The notes under the pieces were generated by a model. The model did not search any database. It had not been told where the DNA came from and saw only the letters and a list, made by a program, of their open reading frames with translations. The position numbers were made by a program, and so were the translations under genes. This document shows, piece after piece, positions 48,784 through 57,273 of a DNA stretch of 64,000 nt (the first letter of the stretch is position 1; the number at the start of each line of letters is the position of its first letter). The DNA comes from Ornithinibacillus xuwenensis (GTDB taxonomy: Bacteria > Bacillota > Bacilli > Bacillales > Amphibacillaceae). The stretch lies in the NCBI RefSeq assembly GCF_039614845.1, contig NZ_JBDIML010000001.1, positions 248,001 to 312,000 of the forward strand, read 5' to 3'.

Positions 48784-51120
48784 TTATTCTGCCTCCTTAT
48801 TCTTTCTGACTTTTATGAGGCCATAGATGGCTAATGCTGCAATACCCAACACTGTAATCTCAAACAATGTATCTAGTCCACGCATATCTACTAAGATTAC
48901 ATTGACAATATTATGACCGCCACCTAAATAGTAGGAATTCTCGACAAAGTAATCTGAAATGCTATCAAACCAATCTGAACTATGAGCAGATATACCAACC
49001 ATTGTGATTAATGTACCGACCCCAACGGCGAGAATGGTATTCAGTGTTGTAGCACGTAAAGGCTCGTTTCGCTTTCGAAGCTCTGGCAGGTGATAATATG
49101 CCAGGAGGAATAGAGCCATGGAAACTGTTTCCACTACAAGCTGCGTAAGTGCTAAATCTGGGGCACGGAAAATAACAAATAATATTGATATTCCAAAACC
49201 AACAATACCAGTAATGATGATTAGTGCTAATTTGTTATTAACAAATATGGTCGCAACAGCAGCTAACACCATAATAAATACGACAGCTAAATCAACCAAT
49301 TCAACATCTGCTAGATCATCAACATTAATATCAAATCCACCAGTCATAAACATGATGATAAAAGTAGCAACTATAATCGTGCCTAAGATGATAGACATAT
49401 ATAATTTTAATGAACCAGTCATATAGGAATTCGTAATTTTAGATGCATACGCATCAGTTTTTTCGATGATTTTATCGTATACCTTGTTAAAGCTTAGCTT
49501 ACCGGGAAGTACATGATATATTTTGCTCCATTTTTTGATAGTTAGGAATAGAATAATACCTATTGCAACTACAATAAGAGACATGATGAGGGCTGGTTCA
49601 TCAAAACCATGCCAAAATTTAATTTTGTGATACTCTGCTGCAGAATTAACTGCTTGTGCTGCATGAATTAATAATGTTCCATTTACCAATTTTGGAAATA
49701 GCCCGATTACAATTACACCAGCTACGAGCACGATTGGAGAAAGTAGCATTCCAATTGGTGCTTCATGCGGCTTCTTAGGTAATAACGTGAGCTTTTTTGG
49801 TCCTGTAAATACCCCAAAAAAGAAGTACATGGAATAGACAAAGGTAAAAATACTCCCAAAAACAGCTAAGTATGGTATTGCCGTAGTTAGAAAGCTAGCA
49901 AGCCCACCACTAGCTTCATTTAATTCGACAGCTGATTTAAAGAAAGCTTCCTTACTATAGAATCCGTTTAAGAATGGTAATGGAACACCAGCCATGGAAA
50001 ATGTACCAAATAATGCTAGCGTTGCAGACATTGGCATAAACGTTAATAGACCGCCCAGCTTTCGGATATCCCTTGTTCCTGTCTCATGATCAATAATTCC
50101 AGCAACCATAAAGAGACCGCCTTTAAAGGTAGCGTGGTTTAATATATGAAATACTGCTGCAAAAACAGCAGGTCCTGTACCAAATCCAAGCATTGCCATG
50201 ATCATCCCTAATTGACTAACGGTAGAGAATGCCAGAATACCCTTTAAATCGGTCTGTCTCACAGCCATATAGGACGCCCAAATAAGGGTTAGAAGTCCAA
50301 CTATACTTACGACTATGAAGAACCATTCATACGCTGCAAATATTGGAGAAAAGCGTGCCACTAGATAGATACCAGCTTTTACCATTGTTGCAGAGTGTAA
50401 GTAGGCACTAACCGGTGTTGGTGCTTCCATAGCATCCGGAAGCCATATGTGGAAAGGAAATTGTGCAGATTTTGTAAATGCACCTAATAGGATTAATACC
50501 ATAATCAGTGGTAAATATTGGCTGTTTAATATCATATCAACATGCTCAATCATTGCTCGGATACTAGTGGTATCTGTGATAACGGTTAGTAATAGTAGAC
50601 CACCTAGCATGCTGAGGCCACCAAATACAGTAATCAGCATAGATTTTTGTGCACCATATCTGGAACGTTCACGGTGATGCCAAAAACCAATTAATAGGAA
50701 AGAAGATATGGAGGTTAATTCCCAAAACGTATACAAAACGAATACATTATCAGACAATACTACCCCAAGCATGGCTGACATGAACATTAGTAAGTATACA
50801 TAAAAATGACCTAAATTCTCTGATACATGTAAATAATAGATGGAATAAAACACGACTAGTGTTCCAATTCCACTAATCAGTAATACAAATAATAAGCTAA
50901 GGCCATCAAGATAAAAATCAAAATTAATTCCAAGTGAAGGAATCCAATGATAAACATGGCGAACGGCCTTGAAGTCACTACCGATAAAGCTTAAAAAATA
51001 TAGAAATATGCCTAATGGAATAAATACCACGAAAATACCTGTATGTACTTTTGCCTTGAGTTTGCTTAATAATGGAACAAACAAAGCAAGTACAAGGGGG
51101 ATTAATACAGCGAAAATCAT
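48784..51120 (-). CDS. mrpA: Na+/H+ antiporter subunit MrpA (MnhA), not fused to MrpB
   Basis: The largest subunit of the Mrp Na+/H+ antiporter, 778 residues with about 20 helices. The N-terminal two thirds are NuoL-like, with the motifs LYTFWELTSISSFLLIGFWH, SAQFPFHIWLPDAMEAPTPVSAYLHSATMVKAG and GVPLPFLNGFYSKEAFF. The C-terminal part has the DUF4040 segment (RAPDLALTQLVVETVSMALFLL) and the closing MbhE-like segment VNVILVDMRGLDTLFEITVLG. Its length equals an unfused MrpA. The ATG ending at 51120 is behind AGGAGGT. It is first in the operon, after a leader of about 360 bases. Confidence 0.96.
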   Translation of the reverse strand: MIFAVLIPLVLALFVPLLSKLKAKVHTGIFVVFIPLGIFLYFLSFIGSDFKAVRHVYHWIPSLGINFDFYLDGLSLLFVLLISGIGTLVVFYSIYYLHVSENLGHFYVYLLMFMSAMLGVVLSDNVFVLYTFWELTSISSFLLIGFWHHRERSRYGAQKSMLITVFGGLSMLGGLLLLTVITDTTSIRAMIEHVDMILNSQYLPLIMVLILLGAFTKSAQFPFHIWLPDAMEAPTPVSAYLHSATMVKAGIYLVARFSPIFAAYEWFFIVVSIVGLLTLIWASYMAVRQTDLKGILAFSTVSQLGMIMAMLGFGTGPAVFAAVFHILNHATFKGGLFMVAGIIDHETGTRDIRKLGGLLTFMPMSATLALFGTFSMAGVPLPFLNGFYSKEAFFKSAVELNEASGGLASFLTTAIPYLAVFGSIFTFVYSMYFFFGVFTGPKKLTLLPKKPHEAPIGMLLSPIVLVAGVIVIGLFPKLVNGTLLIHAAQAVNSAAEYHKIKFWHGFDEPALIMSLIVVAIGIILFLTIKKWSKIYHVLPGKLSFNKVYDKIIEKTDAYASKITNSYMTGSLKLYMSIILGTIIVATFIIMFMTGGFDINVDDLADVELVDLAVVFIMVLAAVATIFVNNKLALIIITGIVGFGISILFVIFRAPDLALTQLVVETVSMALFLLAYYHLPELRKRNEPLRATTLNTILAVGVGTLITMVGISAHSSDWFDSISDYFVENSYYLGGGHNIVNVILVDMRGLDTLFEITVLGIAALAIYGLIKVRKNKEAE

Positions 51121-51480
51121 TTGCTAATAGACCTCCTAAATAATAGCTATAAGTTTGGGGCGTTGAAAGTTTTCATTATGAGTTCCTTGTTCATGCTGAT
51201 TCTAAAGTATGTATCGAAAAAATCTAAAGGAAAGTAATCCCTTACCTAGGCTTATTATCGCTGTAAGCTAAAAGGTGGGGTAATTCCAGCATTGCTAATT
51301 AGAAGATTTCATAACGCAACGACCTATGAGAATTGGGGTATCAATCAATTCCTTGCATATAAAGCATATGCTTCCTACTTTTAAAATACTGTATACATTT
51401 ATTTTATATAAAAATAAGGATCTTATAAAGTAATATACAGTTATGCATTTAAAAGAAAGCTTACCATACTTTTTTGATGG
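51121..51480 (-). other. Non-coding region upstream of mrpA
   Basis: About 360 bases without a supportable gene on either strand. The mrpA ribosome-binding site is at its right-hand end for the minus strand (near 51131-51138). I could not find a convincing SigA promoter or a known riboswitch. A short direct repeat, GG(A/G)ATTAC, and a 5-bp hairpin were the only structures seen. Confidence 0.5.
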
Positions 51481-51522
51481 AAAAAATAAAAACTCTCATC
51501 ATTCACAATAATGACAAGAGTT
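51481..51522 (-). terminator. Terminator of sda
   Basis: AACTCT (51491-51496) with AGAGTT (51517-51522), and TCATT with AATGA inside, separated by a CA/CA internal loop; on the minus strand a long T tract follows (plus-strand A run 51481-51490). Confidence 0.75.
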
Positions 51523-51581
51523 GATTTGCTTTCTTCCTATTTATAAAGGATAATTAAATTTTTAAGTTGTGTCGATTTCTG

Positions 51582-51722
51582 TTAACTAGTATATTTGATT
51601 TTGTGACTTAAACCTCGGCGATATATTTCATCTTTAATAAGTGAAACAAAATCAGGGCTCAATTTTAATTCATTTGCTTTGTAAAAAGATTCAATTAATA
51701 ATTCATCTGACAAATGTTCCAT
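51582..51722 (-). CDS. sda: Sporulation inhibitor Sda
   Basis: Sda blocks the histidine kinase KinA when DNA replication is disturbed or newly initiated, delaying sporulation. The 46-residue product MEHLSDELLIESFYKANELK and following LSPDFVSLIKDEIYRRGL has the helical-hairpin sequence and exact length of B. subtilis Sda, with the LSDELLIES kinase-binding core intact. The start is ATG ending at 51722, nine bases after AGGAGG; a second ATG at 51728 is too close to that site. The gene lies upstream of yqeG in the conserved place. A cluster of DnaA boxes lies in the shared upstream region. Confidence 0.95.
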   Translation of the reverse strand: MEHLSDELLIESFYKANELKLSPDFVSLIKDEIYRRGLSHKIKYTS

Positions 51723-51827
51723 AATCATAGCCCTCCTAAATTTATGTACTATATTCCATCTACCATTAATACTAGCTTTAAGACATTAATAACGTAACAC
51801 GAAACAAAAATCTGAACAAGGCGTCAG

Positions 51828-51926
51828 TTATCTACAGCCCTATGTAGATAACTTGTGTATAAACAGCTGAAATGCTAAGGAAACCCAGTAACTACAATGT
51901 TGATAATGTGAATATAGTTATCCACA
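51828..51926. promoter_or_regulatory. DnaA-box cluster between sda and yqeG
   Basis: Four sites match or nearly match TTATNCACA: TTATCTACA (51828-51836), its inverted copy TGTAGATAA (51843-51851), TGTGTATAA (51854-51862, exact on the minus strand) and TTATCCACA (51918-51926, exact). The first two form a 10-bp inverted repeat. In B. subtilis DnaA activates sda from similar boxes, so the same control is inferred. Confidence 0.8.
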
Positions 51927-52019
51927 ATGCAAGAATTAAGAGAATTTGTCGAACGATTATTGCATATTTTACGTGTTAATTACATATTTCTACCTTCTCC
52001 AGCATATATATGGTATTTT

Positions 52020-52048
52020 TTTATATGTGGATTATGCTGTACTATAAT
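52020..52048 (+). promoter_or_regulatory. Candidate SigA promoter of the yqeG-yqeH operon
   Basis: TTTATA (52020-52025), 17-base spacer, TATAAT (52043-52048). Perfect -10 and weak -35, 85 bases before the yqeG start. Confidence 0.4.
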
Positions 52049-52132
52049 TAATTACCGAAAATACTATAGATTAAACATGATATAGGTTAGGATAGAGACA
52101 ATAGAAAAAAGTAGATGAAGAGGTGTCATAGT

Positions 52133-52648
52133 TTGTTAACTAGATTTTTACCAAATGAACATGTGAAAAACGTTTTTGAAATTAAGCCAGAGCTACTAAA
52201 GAACAAAGGAATTAAAGGTATTATTACCGATTTGGATAATACGTTAGTTGCATGGGATGTGAAGAATGCAACGCCTGAAGTTATAGAGTGGTTTAAACAA
52301 ATGCGTGATAATGGCATTAAAGTAACCATCATATCCAATAATAAAGAAGAACGAGTGAAAATGTTTTCCGAGCCATTAGGTTCCCCATTTGTCTTCAGTG
52401 CTAGAAAACCATTAACACGTGCATTTAAGACAGCAGCAAAACAAATGGGATTAAAAAAAGAGGAAATAGTTGTAATTGGTGATCAATTATTGACGGATGT
52501 TCTTGGCGGAAATCGAGCTGGTTTTCATACAATACTAGTAGTCCCGATTGTTCAAACCGATGAAAAAATAACACAGTTTAATCGTAGAATTGAACGTAAA
52601 ATTATGAATTACTTTCGAAAAAAAGGCATGATTAGTTGGGAGGAATAA
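52133..52648 (+). CDS. yqeG: YqeG family HAD-IIIA-type phosphatase
   Basis: A 171-residue HAD-superfamily phosphatase. The catalytic motif I is DLDNTLVAWD, motif II IISNN, and the C-terminal acidic motif VIGDQLLTDVLGGN. Substrate in Bacillus is unknown; plant and yeast relatives are phosphatidylglycerophosphate phosphatases. TTG 52133 follows AGAGGTG (52119-52125), and the N terminus then matches the family; an in-frame ATG at 52115 precedes that site. Its TAA overlaps the ATG region of yqeH. Confidence 0.94.
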   Translation: MLTRFLPNEHVKNVFEIKPELLKNKGIKGIITDLDNTLVAWDVKNATPEVIEWFKQMRDNGIKVTIISNNKEERVKMFSEPLGSPFVFSARKPLTRAFKTAAKQMGLKKEEIVVIGDQLLTDVLGGNRAGFHTILVVPIVQTDEKITQFNRRIERKIMNYFRKKGMISWEE

Positions 52649-52650
52649 TG

Positions 52651-53751
52651 ATGGAATCCATCTATTGTGTAGGTTGTGGTGTAGAAATTCAAACCGAAGA
52701 TCCAAAAGGACTAGGTTATACGCCAAAATCTTCATTAGAAAAAGACAATATACTATGTAAAAGATGCTTTCGTCTAAAGCATTATAATGAAATACAAGAT
52801 GTATCCATTCATGATGATGATTTTTTAAAGATGGTTAGTTCCATACGGGATAAGAATGGATTAGTTGTACATATTATCGATATTTTTGATGTGAATGGTA
52901 CGATGATAAAGAGTCTACCGAGAATTGTTGGTAATAACCCCATCCTATTAGTAGGGAATAAAATGGACTTGTTGCCAAAATCGACCAACCGACGTAAACT
53001 TATACAGTGGTTACGCTCATCAGCAAAAGAACTTGGACTGAAGGTAAAAGACGTATTTCTCATTTCTTCTGTAAAAGGGTATGGGATAGAAGAATTAACT
53101 GAGCAAATCGAATATTACCGAGAGAATCGGGATGTTTATATTGTAGGTACTACAAATGTTGGAAAGTCAACATTTATTAATCGACTAATTAAGCAATCAG
53201 TTGGAGAAAGTGATGTGATTACGACATCTTACTTTCCTGGAACAACACTAGGGTTTATTGAAATTCCATTAGATGACCAATCTGCTCTTATTGATACACC
53301 AGGTATTGTCAATCACGAACAAATTGCTCATTATATTTCAGATCACGCTCTAAAGATTATCACCCCGAATAAGGAAATTAAGCCGAGGGTATATCAGTTG
53401 AATGCAGAACAGACTTTGTTTATCGGTGGATTGGCTCGATTGGATTTTATCAAAGGAGAGCGTCAATCATTTGTCTGTTATTTCTCGAATCAGTTACCGA
53501 TTCACCGAACAAAATTAGAAAACGCAGATGAATTATACAAAAACCATGTTGGAGAAATGCTTTCACCTCCTGATGAAGAATCTTTAAAGACATTACCGGA
53601 ATTTACGAACAGCGCATTTCGTCTACATGGTGAAAAAACAGATATTGTATTCCCTGGTTTAGGCTGGATTACAGTTACAGGAGCAAATACGACGATAGTA
53701 GCCCATAGTCCAAAAGAGGTAGCTGTTACCATTCGAAAATCTCTGATATAG
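52651..53751 (+). CDS. yqeH: Ribosome-biogenesis GTPase YqeH
   Basis: YqeH is a circularly permuted GTPase needed for 30S assembly. The 366-residue protein has an N-terminal four-cysteine zinc finger (CVGC and CKRC), then the permuted motifs in the order G4 NKMD, G1 GTTNVGKST, G3 DTPG, and a C-terminal RNA-binding domain. ATG 52651 is preferred to the adjacent ATG 52648 on spacing from GGGAGG. It lies between yqeG and aroE, the universal Bacillus order. Confidence 0.97.
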   Translation: MESIYCVGCGVEIQTEDPKGLGYTPKSSLEKDNILCKRCFRLKHYNEIQDVSIHDDDFLKMVSSIRDKNGLVVHIIDIFDVNGTMIKSLPRIVGNNPILLVGNKMDLLPKSTNRRKLIQWLRSSAKELGLKVKDVFLISSVKGYGIEELTEQIEYYRENRDVYIVGTTNVGKSTFINRLIKQSVGESDVITTSYFPGTTLGFIEIPLDDQSALIDTPGIVNHEQIAHYISDHALKIITPNKEIKPRVYQLNAEQTLFIGGLARLDFIKGERQSFVCYFSNQLPIHRTKLENADELYKNHVGEMLSPPDEESLKTLPEFTNSAFRLHGEKTDIVFPGLGWITVTGANTTIVAHSPKEVAVTIRKSLI

Positions 53752-53761
53752 GAGGAATAAA

Positions 53762-54601
53762 ATGGATTATCCATTAGCGCTGATTGGCTATCCAATCCAA
53801 CATTCCTTATCACCTTGGATACATCGTACGTTTCTTGAAGAAACTGATTTAAAGGGAAATTACACGATAGAAGAAATATTTCCAGCTAGATTTGAATCTG
53901 AAATACAGTACTTGCTTGACAAAGGTTATGTAGGCTTCAATGTGACTTTACCATTTAAACAAAAAATCATCCCATTATTAGATGAATTAGATGATAACGC
54001 AAAACAAATAGGTGCTGTCAATACAGTGGTAAAAAGAAATAATCGCTTGATAGGTTATAATACAGATGGTATTGGATATATACGTACTCTAGAGCAATAT
54101 TATCCAGAGTTTATGAAGAATAAGGAAAAACATATTCTCATTATTGGTGCAGGTGGTGCAGCTAGAGGTATATATTTTGCATTAAACCAATTTGGATTCC
54201 AATCAATTGATATTACAAATAGAACAACAGAAAATGCCCTTGAGATAGTTAAGGGAAAAGCTGCTAAGACCTATTCAGAAGTAATATCATTATCAAAAGC
54301 ACAAGAGAACCTGAAAAAGTATGATTTAATTATACAAACCACAAGTGTAGGGATGAAACCGAATACGGAACAATCACCACTGCAGCTTCATAATCTAAAG
54401 GATTCTGTTATTGTGAGTGATATTCTTTATCAGCCAATATGGACAAACTTTATAAAGGATGCTGTAGCACAAGGTGCTAGGATTCACCTCGGGCATACGA
54501 TGCTGTTAAATCAAGCACAATATGCCTTTGAAATATGGACTGGCAAGCAGCCATCCATAAAGGGTATGGATCAAAAACTTAAACAAATATTAGAAGGGTG
54601 A
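53762..54601 (+). CDS. aroE: Shikimate dehydrogenase
   Basis: AroE reduces 3-dehydroshikimate with NADPH in aromatic amino-acid synthesis. The 279-residue protein shows the substrate motif YPIQHSLSPWIH, NVTLPFKQK with the catalytic Lys, the Rossmann GAGGAARGI, NRT, and the C-terminal GHTMLLNQAQYAFEIWTG. ATG 53762 follows GGAGGA, 10 bases after yqeH. The next gene, a YhbY-type RNA-binding protein, follows after four bases. Confidence 0.97.
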   Translation: MDYPLALIGYPIQHSLSPWIHRTFLEETDLKGNYTIEEIFPARFESEIQYLLDKGYVGFNVTLPFKQKIIPLLDELDDNAKQIGAVNTVVKRNNRLIGYNTDGIGYIRTLEQYYPEFMKNKEKHILIIGAGGAARGIYFALNQFGFQSIDITNRTTENALEIVKGKAAKTYSEVISLSKAQENLKKYDLIIQTTSVGMKPNTEQSPLQLHNLKDSVIVSDILYQPIWTNFIKDAVAQGARIHLGHTMLLNQAQYAFEIWTGKQPSIKGMDQKLKQILEG

Positions 54602-54605
54602 TATC

Positions 54606-54896
54606 ATGCTAACAGGAAAACAAAAACGATTTCTTCGTTCCCAAGCACATCATTTAAAACCTATTTTTCAGGTTGGGAAAATTGGGGTCAACGAAAATAT
54701 GATTACACAAGTAAATGAAGCCTTAGAAAAAAGAGAACTAATTAAAGTGAGTATTTTGCAAAATTGTTTAGATGACAAAGAAACGGTAGCAGAAGAATTA
54801 CAGGCTGGAACAAGCGCAGAGATTGTACAAATAATTGGAAATAATATCGTACTTTATAAAGAGTCAGAAGAGAATAAACAAATTCAACTACCCTAA
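54606..54896 (+). CDS. yhbY: RNA-binding protein YhbY (YqeI), ribosome assembly
   Basis: A 96-residue CRM-domain protein. It has LTGKQKRFLRSQAHHLKPIFQVGKIG-type start and ends with the conserved IQIIGNNIVLYKES-like sheet, here IVQIIGNNIVLYKES. CRM proteins bind rRNA in 50S precursors. ATG 54606 is four bases after aroE, with GAAGGGTG as ribosome-binding site. nadD follows after 25 bases. Confidence 0.96.
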   Translation: MLTGKQKRFLRSQAHHLKPIFQVGKIGVNENMITQVNEALEKRELIKVSILQNCLDDKETVAEELQAGTSAEIVQIIGNNIVLYKESEENKQIQLP

Positions 54897-54921
54897 TAAT
54901 TGCTTGAAAAGGAGCAGATCC

Positions 54922-55491
54922 ATGAAGCGTATCGGAATATTAGGTGGTACGTTCGATCCACCACATATAGGACACCTAATAATTGCTGAAACAGTACGGA
55001 CTGAACTTCAGTTGGAAGAAATTTGGTTCATTCCAACTTTCGAACCTCCTCATAAGTTAGAAGCAACGATGGATGCCGAAAGTAGAATCGATATGCTAAA
55101 ACTGGCATTAGCGGACAATAATTCTTTTATTCTGAATACAATAGAAGTAGAACGATCAGGTAAATCATACACGATTGATACCATGAAACAATTAAAAGAT
55201 ACTTTTCCTGACAATGAATATTATTTTATTATTGGTGCGGATATGGTTGAATATTTGCCTAAATGGTACCGAATTGATGAATTACTTCAGTTGGTTCGCT
55301 TTGTAGGCGTAAAACGAGTAGGATACTCCATGGAGAGTCCGTTTCCAATAACGGAAGTTGATATTCCATTCGTCGATGTGTCCTCAAGCAATATTAGGGA
55401 GCGGATTTCAGAGAATAAGTCCATTAAATATCTTGTTCCCAATTCGGTACATACGTATATTAAGGAGCATGGTTTTTATGAAAAAGGCTGA
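54922..55491 (+). CDS. nadD: Nicotinate-nucleotide adenylyltransferase
   Basis: NadD adenylates nicotinate mononucleotide to deamido-NAD, the substrate of NadE at 4.4 kb. The 189-residue protein begins MKRIGILGGTFDPPHIGHL (HxGH-type nucleotidyltransferase motif) and has FIIGADMVEYLPKWYR and the C-terminal SSSNIRERI. ATG 54922 follows AAAAGGAG (54907-54914). An in-frame extension upstream overlaps yhbY and is rejected. The stop overlaps yqeK by 14 bases. Confidence 0.97.
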   Translation: MKRIGILGGTFDPPHIGHLIIAETVRTELQLEEIWFIPTFEPPHKLEATMDAESRIDMLKLALADNNSFILNTIEVERSGKSYTIDTMKQLKDTFPDNEYYFIIGADMVEYLPKWYRIDELLQLVRFVGVKRVGYSMESPFPITEVDIPFVDVSSSNIRERISENKSIKYLVPNSVHTYIKEHGFYEKG

Positions 55492-56080
55492 GGCAATTTC
55501 TATCGTCGAACCACATTTAACAAAAGAAAGGTTCGACCATACATTACGTGTTGCTGATACAGCTACTAAGTTAGCCCAAAAGTACGGCGCATCCACAGAA
55601 AAAGCTGAGTTGGCTTCTATTTTCCATGATTATTGTAAATATAGACCATTGGAAGAAATGGAAAGAATTATTCGATTAAGTTACTTACCAAAGGATCTAC
55701 TTCAGTATCATCATGAGCTATGGCATGGACCGGTTGCTTCACTTCTTATTGAGCAGGAACACGGCATACAAGATGAAGAAATTCAATCTGCAATCTATTA
55801 TCATACTACTGGTAGAGCAAATATGGGGAAATTAGAGCTTATTGTGTTTGTAGCAGATTATATTGAACCCGGAAGAAGCTTCCCTGGACTTGATGAGGTT
55901 CGAGAGGTGGCTAATCAAAATATAGAGATAGCTGCCTGGATGGTTTCACGAAATACAATTGAATATCTTATGAAGCGGCAAAATCGAATTTATCCTGATA
56001 CTTTTCACGCTTACAATTATTTAACGAAATGTTTAGATGGAGGTAATAATTTTGACCAAAAACTCATTAGAAATACTTAA
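55478..56080 (+). CDS. yqeK: HD-domain nucleoside tetraphosphatase YqeK
   Basis: YqeK hydrolyses diadenosine tetraphosphate (Ap4A) to ADP in Bacilli. The 200-residue protein has the HD motif in LASIFHDYCKYRP, the upstream metal ligand His in RFDHTLRV, and the later HHELWHGPVAS and YHTTGRANM. ATG 55478 follows AAGGAG (55462-55467). The gene overlaps nadD at its start and rsfS at its end, a tightly packed cassette that is conserved. Confidence 0.95.
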   Translation: MKKAEAISIVEPHLTKERFDHTLRVADTATKLAQKYGASTEKAELASIFHDYCKYRPLEEMERIIRLSYLPKDLLQYHHELWHGPVASLLIEQEHGIQDEEIQSAIYYHTTGRANMGKLELIVFVADYIEPGRSFPGLDEVREVANQNIEIAAWMVSRNTIEYLMKRQNRIYPDTFHAYNYLTKCLDGGNNFDQKLIRNT

Positions 56081-56408
56081 TCTAGCAGCAGAAGCATGTG
56101 ATGATAAGAGGGCAGAGGATATTATGGCACTGGATATGGAACAAGTATCACTTGTTGCGGACTATTTTCTGATCTGTCATGGAACAAATGAACGTCAAGT
56201 TCAGTCCATTGCTAGAGCGGTTAAAGACAAAATGGAAGAAAATGACATCGCTGTAAAACGTCTCGAAGGATTGGAGCAAGCGAGATGGGTACTGGTTGAT
56301 TTAGGTGATATTGTTTGTCATGTTTTCCATATTGATGAAAGACAATATTATAATTTAGAACGTTTATGGGGAGATGCATCTCAAGTACCGCTTGAGGTAG
56401 GTCAATAA
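56052..56408 (+). CDS. rsfS: Ribosome silencing factor RsfS
   Basis: RsfS binds uL14 on the 50S subunit and blocks 30S joining in starvation. The 118-residue product has the fold elements ADYFLICHGTNERQVQSIARAV and GLEQARWVLVDLGDIVCHVFH, and ERLWGDA near the end. TTG 56052, after GGAGGT (56039-56044), gives the normal 118-residue length; the ATG at 56037 overlaps the site. Its start lies inside yqeK (29 bases overlap). Confidence 0.96.
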   Translation: MTKNSLEILNLAAEACDDKRAEDIMALDMEQVSLVADYFLICHGTNERQVQSIARAVKDKMEENDIAVKRLEGLEQARWVLVDLGDIVCHVFHIDERQYYNLERLWGDASQVPLEVGQ

Positions 56409-56411
56409 TTT

Positions 56412-57164
56412 ATGGCATATCAATTAATGGCAGGGCTTTATGATAAGCTTATGGAAGATGCACCATATGATAAATGGGTGGAATTTACGGAAAAGGTGCT
56501 AGCGCGGTACAATCAGAAGGATGTAAAGCTAGTTGATCTGGGATGTGGCACCGGTGAAGTTTCGATTCGATTGGCGGAAAAAGGGTTTCATGTTTCAGGC
56601 GTGGATTTTGCCCAAGACATGCTTACTATAGCGGAACAAAAAGCTGCGAAGCGTAATTTACAAATCCAATGGATACATCAGGATTTAATTGAACTTAAAG
56701 GACTTTCTGGGTTGGATGTTGCTCTTAGTTATTGTGATGTTATTAATTACATCACAACAAAGGAAGACGTCTTACAGGTATTCTCAAATGTTTTTCATTC
56801 TTTAAAAGAAGAGGGTATTTTCATTTTTGATGTGCATTCTCTTTCTCATGTCCATCATCATCTAGCGAACCAAACCTTTGCTGATGTTACAGAAGATAGC
56901 TCCTATATTTGGTTTTGCTATGAAGGTGAATCTGAAGGAGAAATGTATCATGACTTAACATTTTATAGTCAGCAAGGAGATACGTATATTCGATTTGATG
57001 AGACTCACCACCAACAAACCTATCCAGTCGATACGTATATCGATTTATTAAAAATTGCAGGCTTTGAAATTTTAACTGTTTGTGGAGATTTCTTCTTAGA
57101 AAAGCATTTTTCAGAGGATGAAGCAGAAAGAATTTTCTTTATAGCACAAAAAAGGACGAGATAA
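56412..57164 (+). CDS. yqeM: Class I SAM-dependent methyltransferase YqeM
   Basis: A 250-residue methyltransferase with the SAM-binding loop LVDLGCGTGEVSIRLAEKG (about residues 36-54), VSGVDFAQDML and FIFDVHSLSHVH. The substrate is unknown; its conserved place after rsfS suggests a housekeeping role. ATG 56412 is three bases after rsfS. The end of the gene, including its stop codon, forms the 5' arm of its terminator. Confidence 0.93.
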   Translation: MAYQLMAGLYDKLMEDAPYDKWVEFTEKVLARYNQKDVKLVDLGCGTGEVSIRLAEKGFHVSGVDFAQDMLTIAEQKAAKRNLQIQWIHQDLIELKGLSGLDVALSYCDVINYITTKEDVLQVFSNVFHSLKEEGIFIFDVHSLSHVHHHLANQTFADVTEDSSYIWFCYEGESEGEMYHDLTFYSQQGDTYIRFDETHHQQTYPVDTYIDLLKIAGFEILTVCGDFFLEKHFSEDEAERIFFIAQKRTR

Positions 57165-57185
57165 TATATTTTCTCGTCCTTTTTT
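57150..57185 (+). terminator. Terminator overlapping the yqeM stop codon
   Basis: AAAAGGACGAGA (57150-57161) pairs with TCTCGTCCTTTT (57172-57183), followed by T. The stem includes the last coding bases of yqeM. Confidence 0.87.
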
Positions 57186-57273
57186 AATTTTGCATCGAAA
57201 TAATTGTTTAAGTATGATGGAATTGCAATTAATGTGATGGTCTTTATATATTTAAGTTTTGGAAGTGATACTG

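Noticed and set aside
48784..51120. MrpA-MrpB fusion as the explanation for missing mrpB
   Set aside because: The protein is 778 residues and ends with the normal MrpA C-terminal segment; known A-B fusions are far longer.
51121..51480. c-di-AMP (ydaO) or sodium riboswitch in the mrp leader
   Set aside because: None of the conserved ydaO core sequences could be found, and I cannot recognise another ion-sensing motif; only weak repeats are present.
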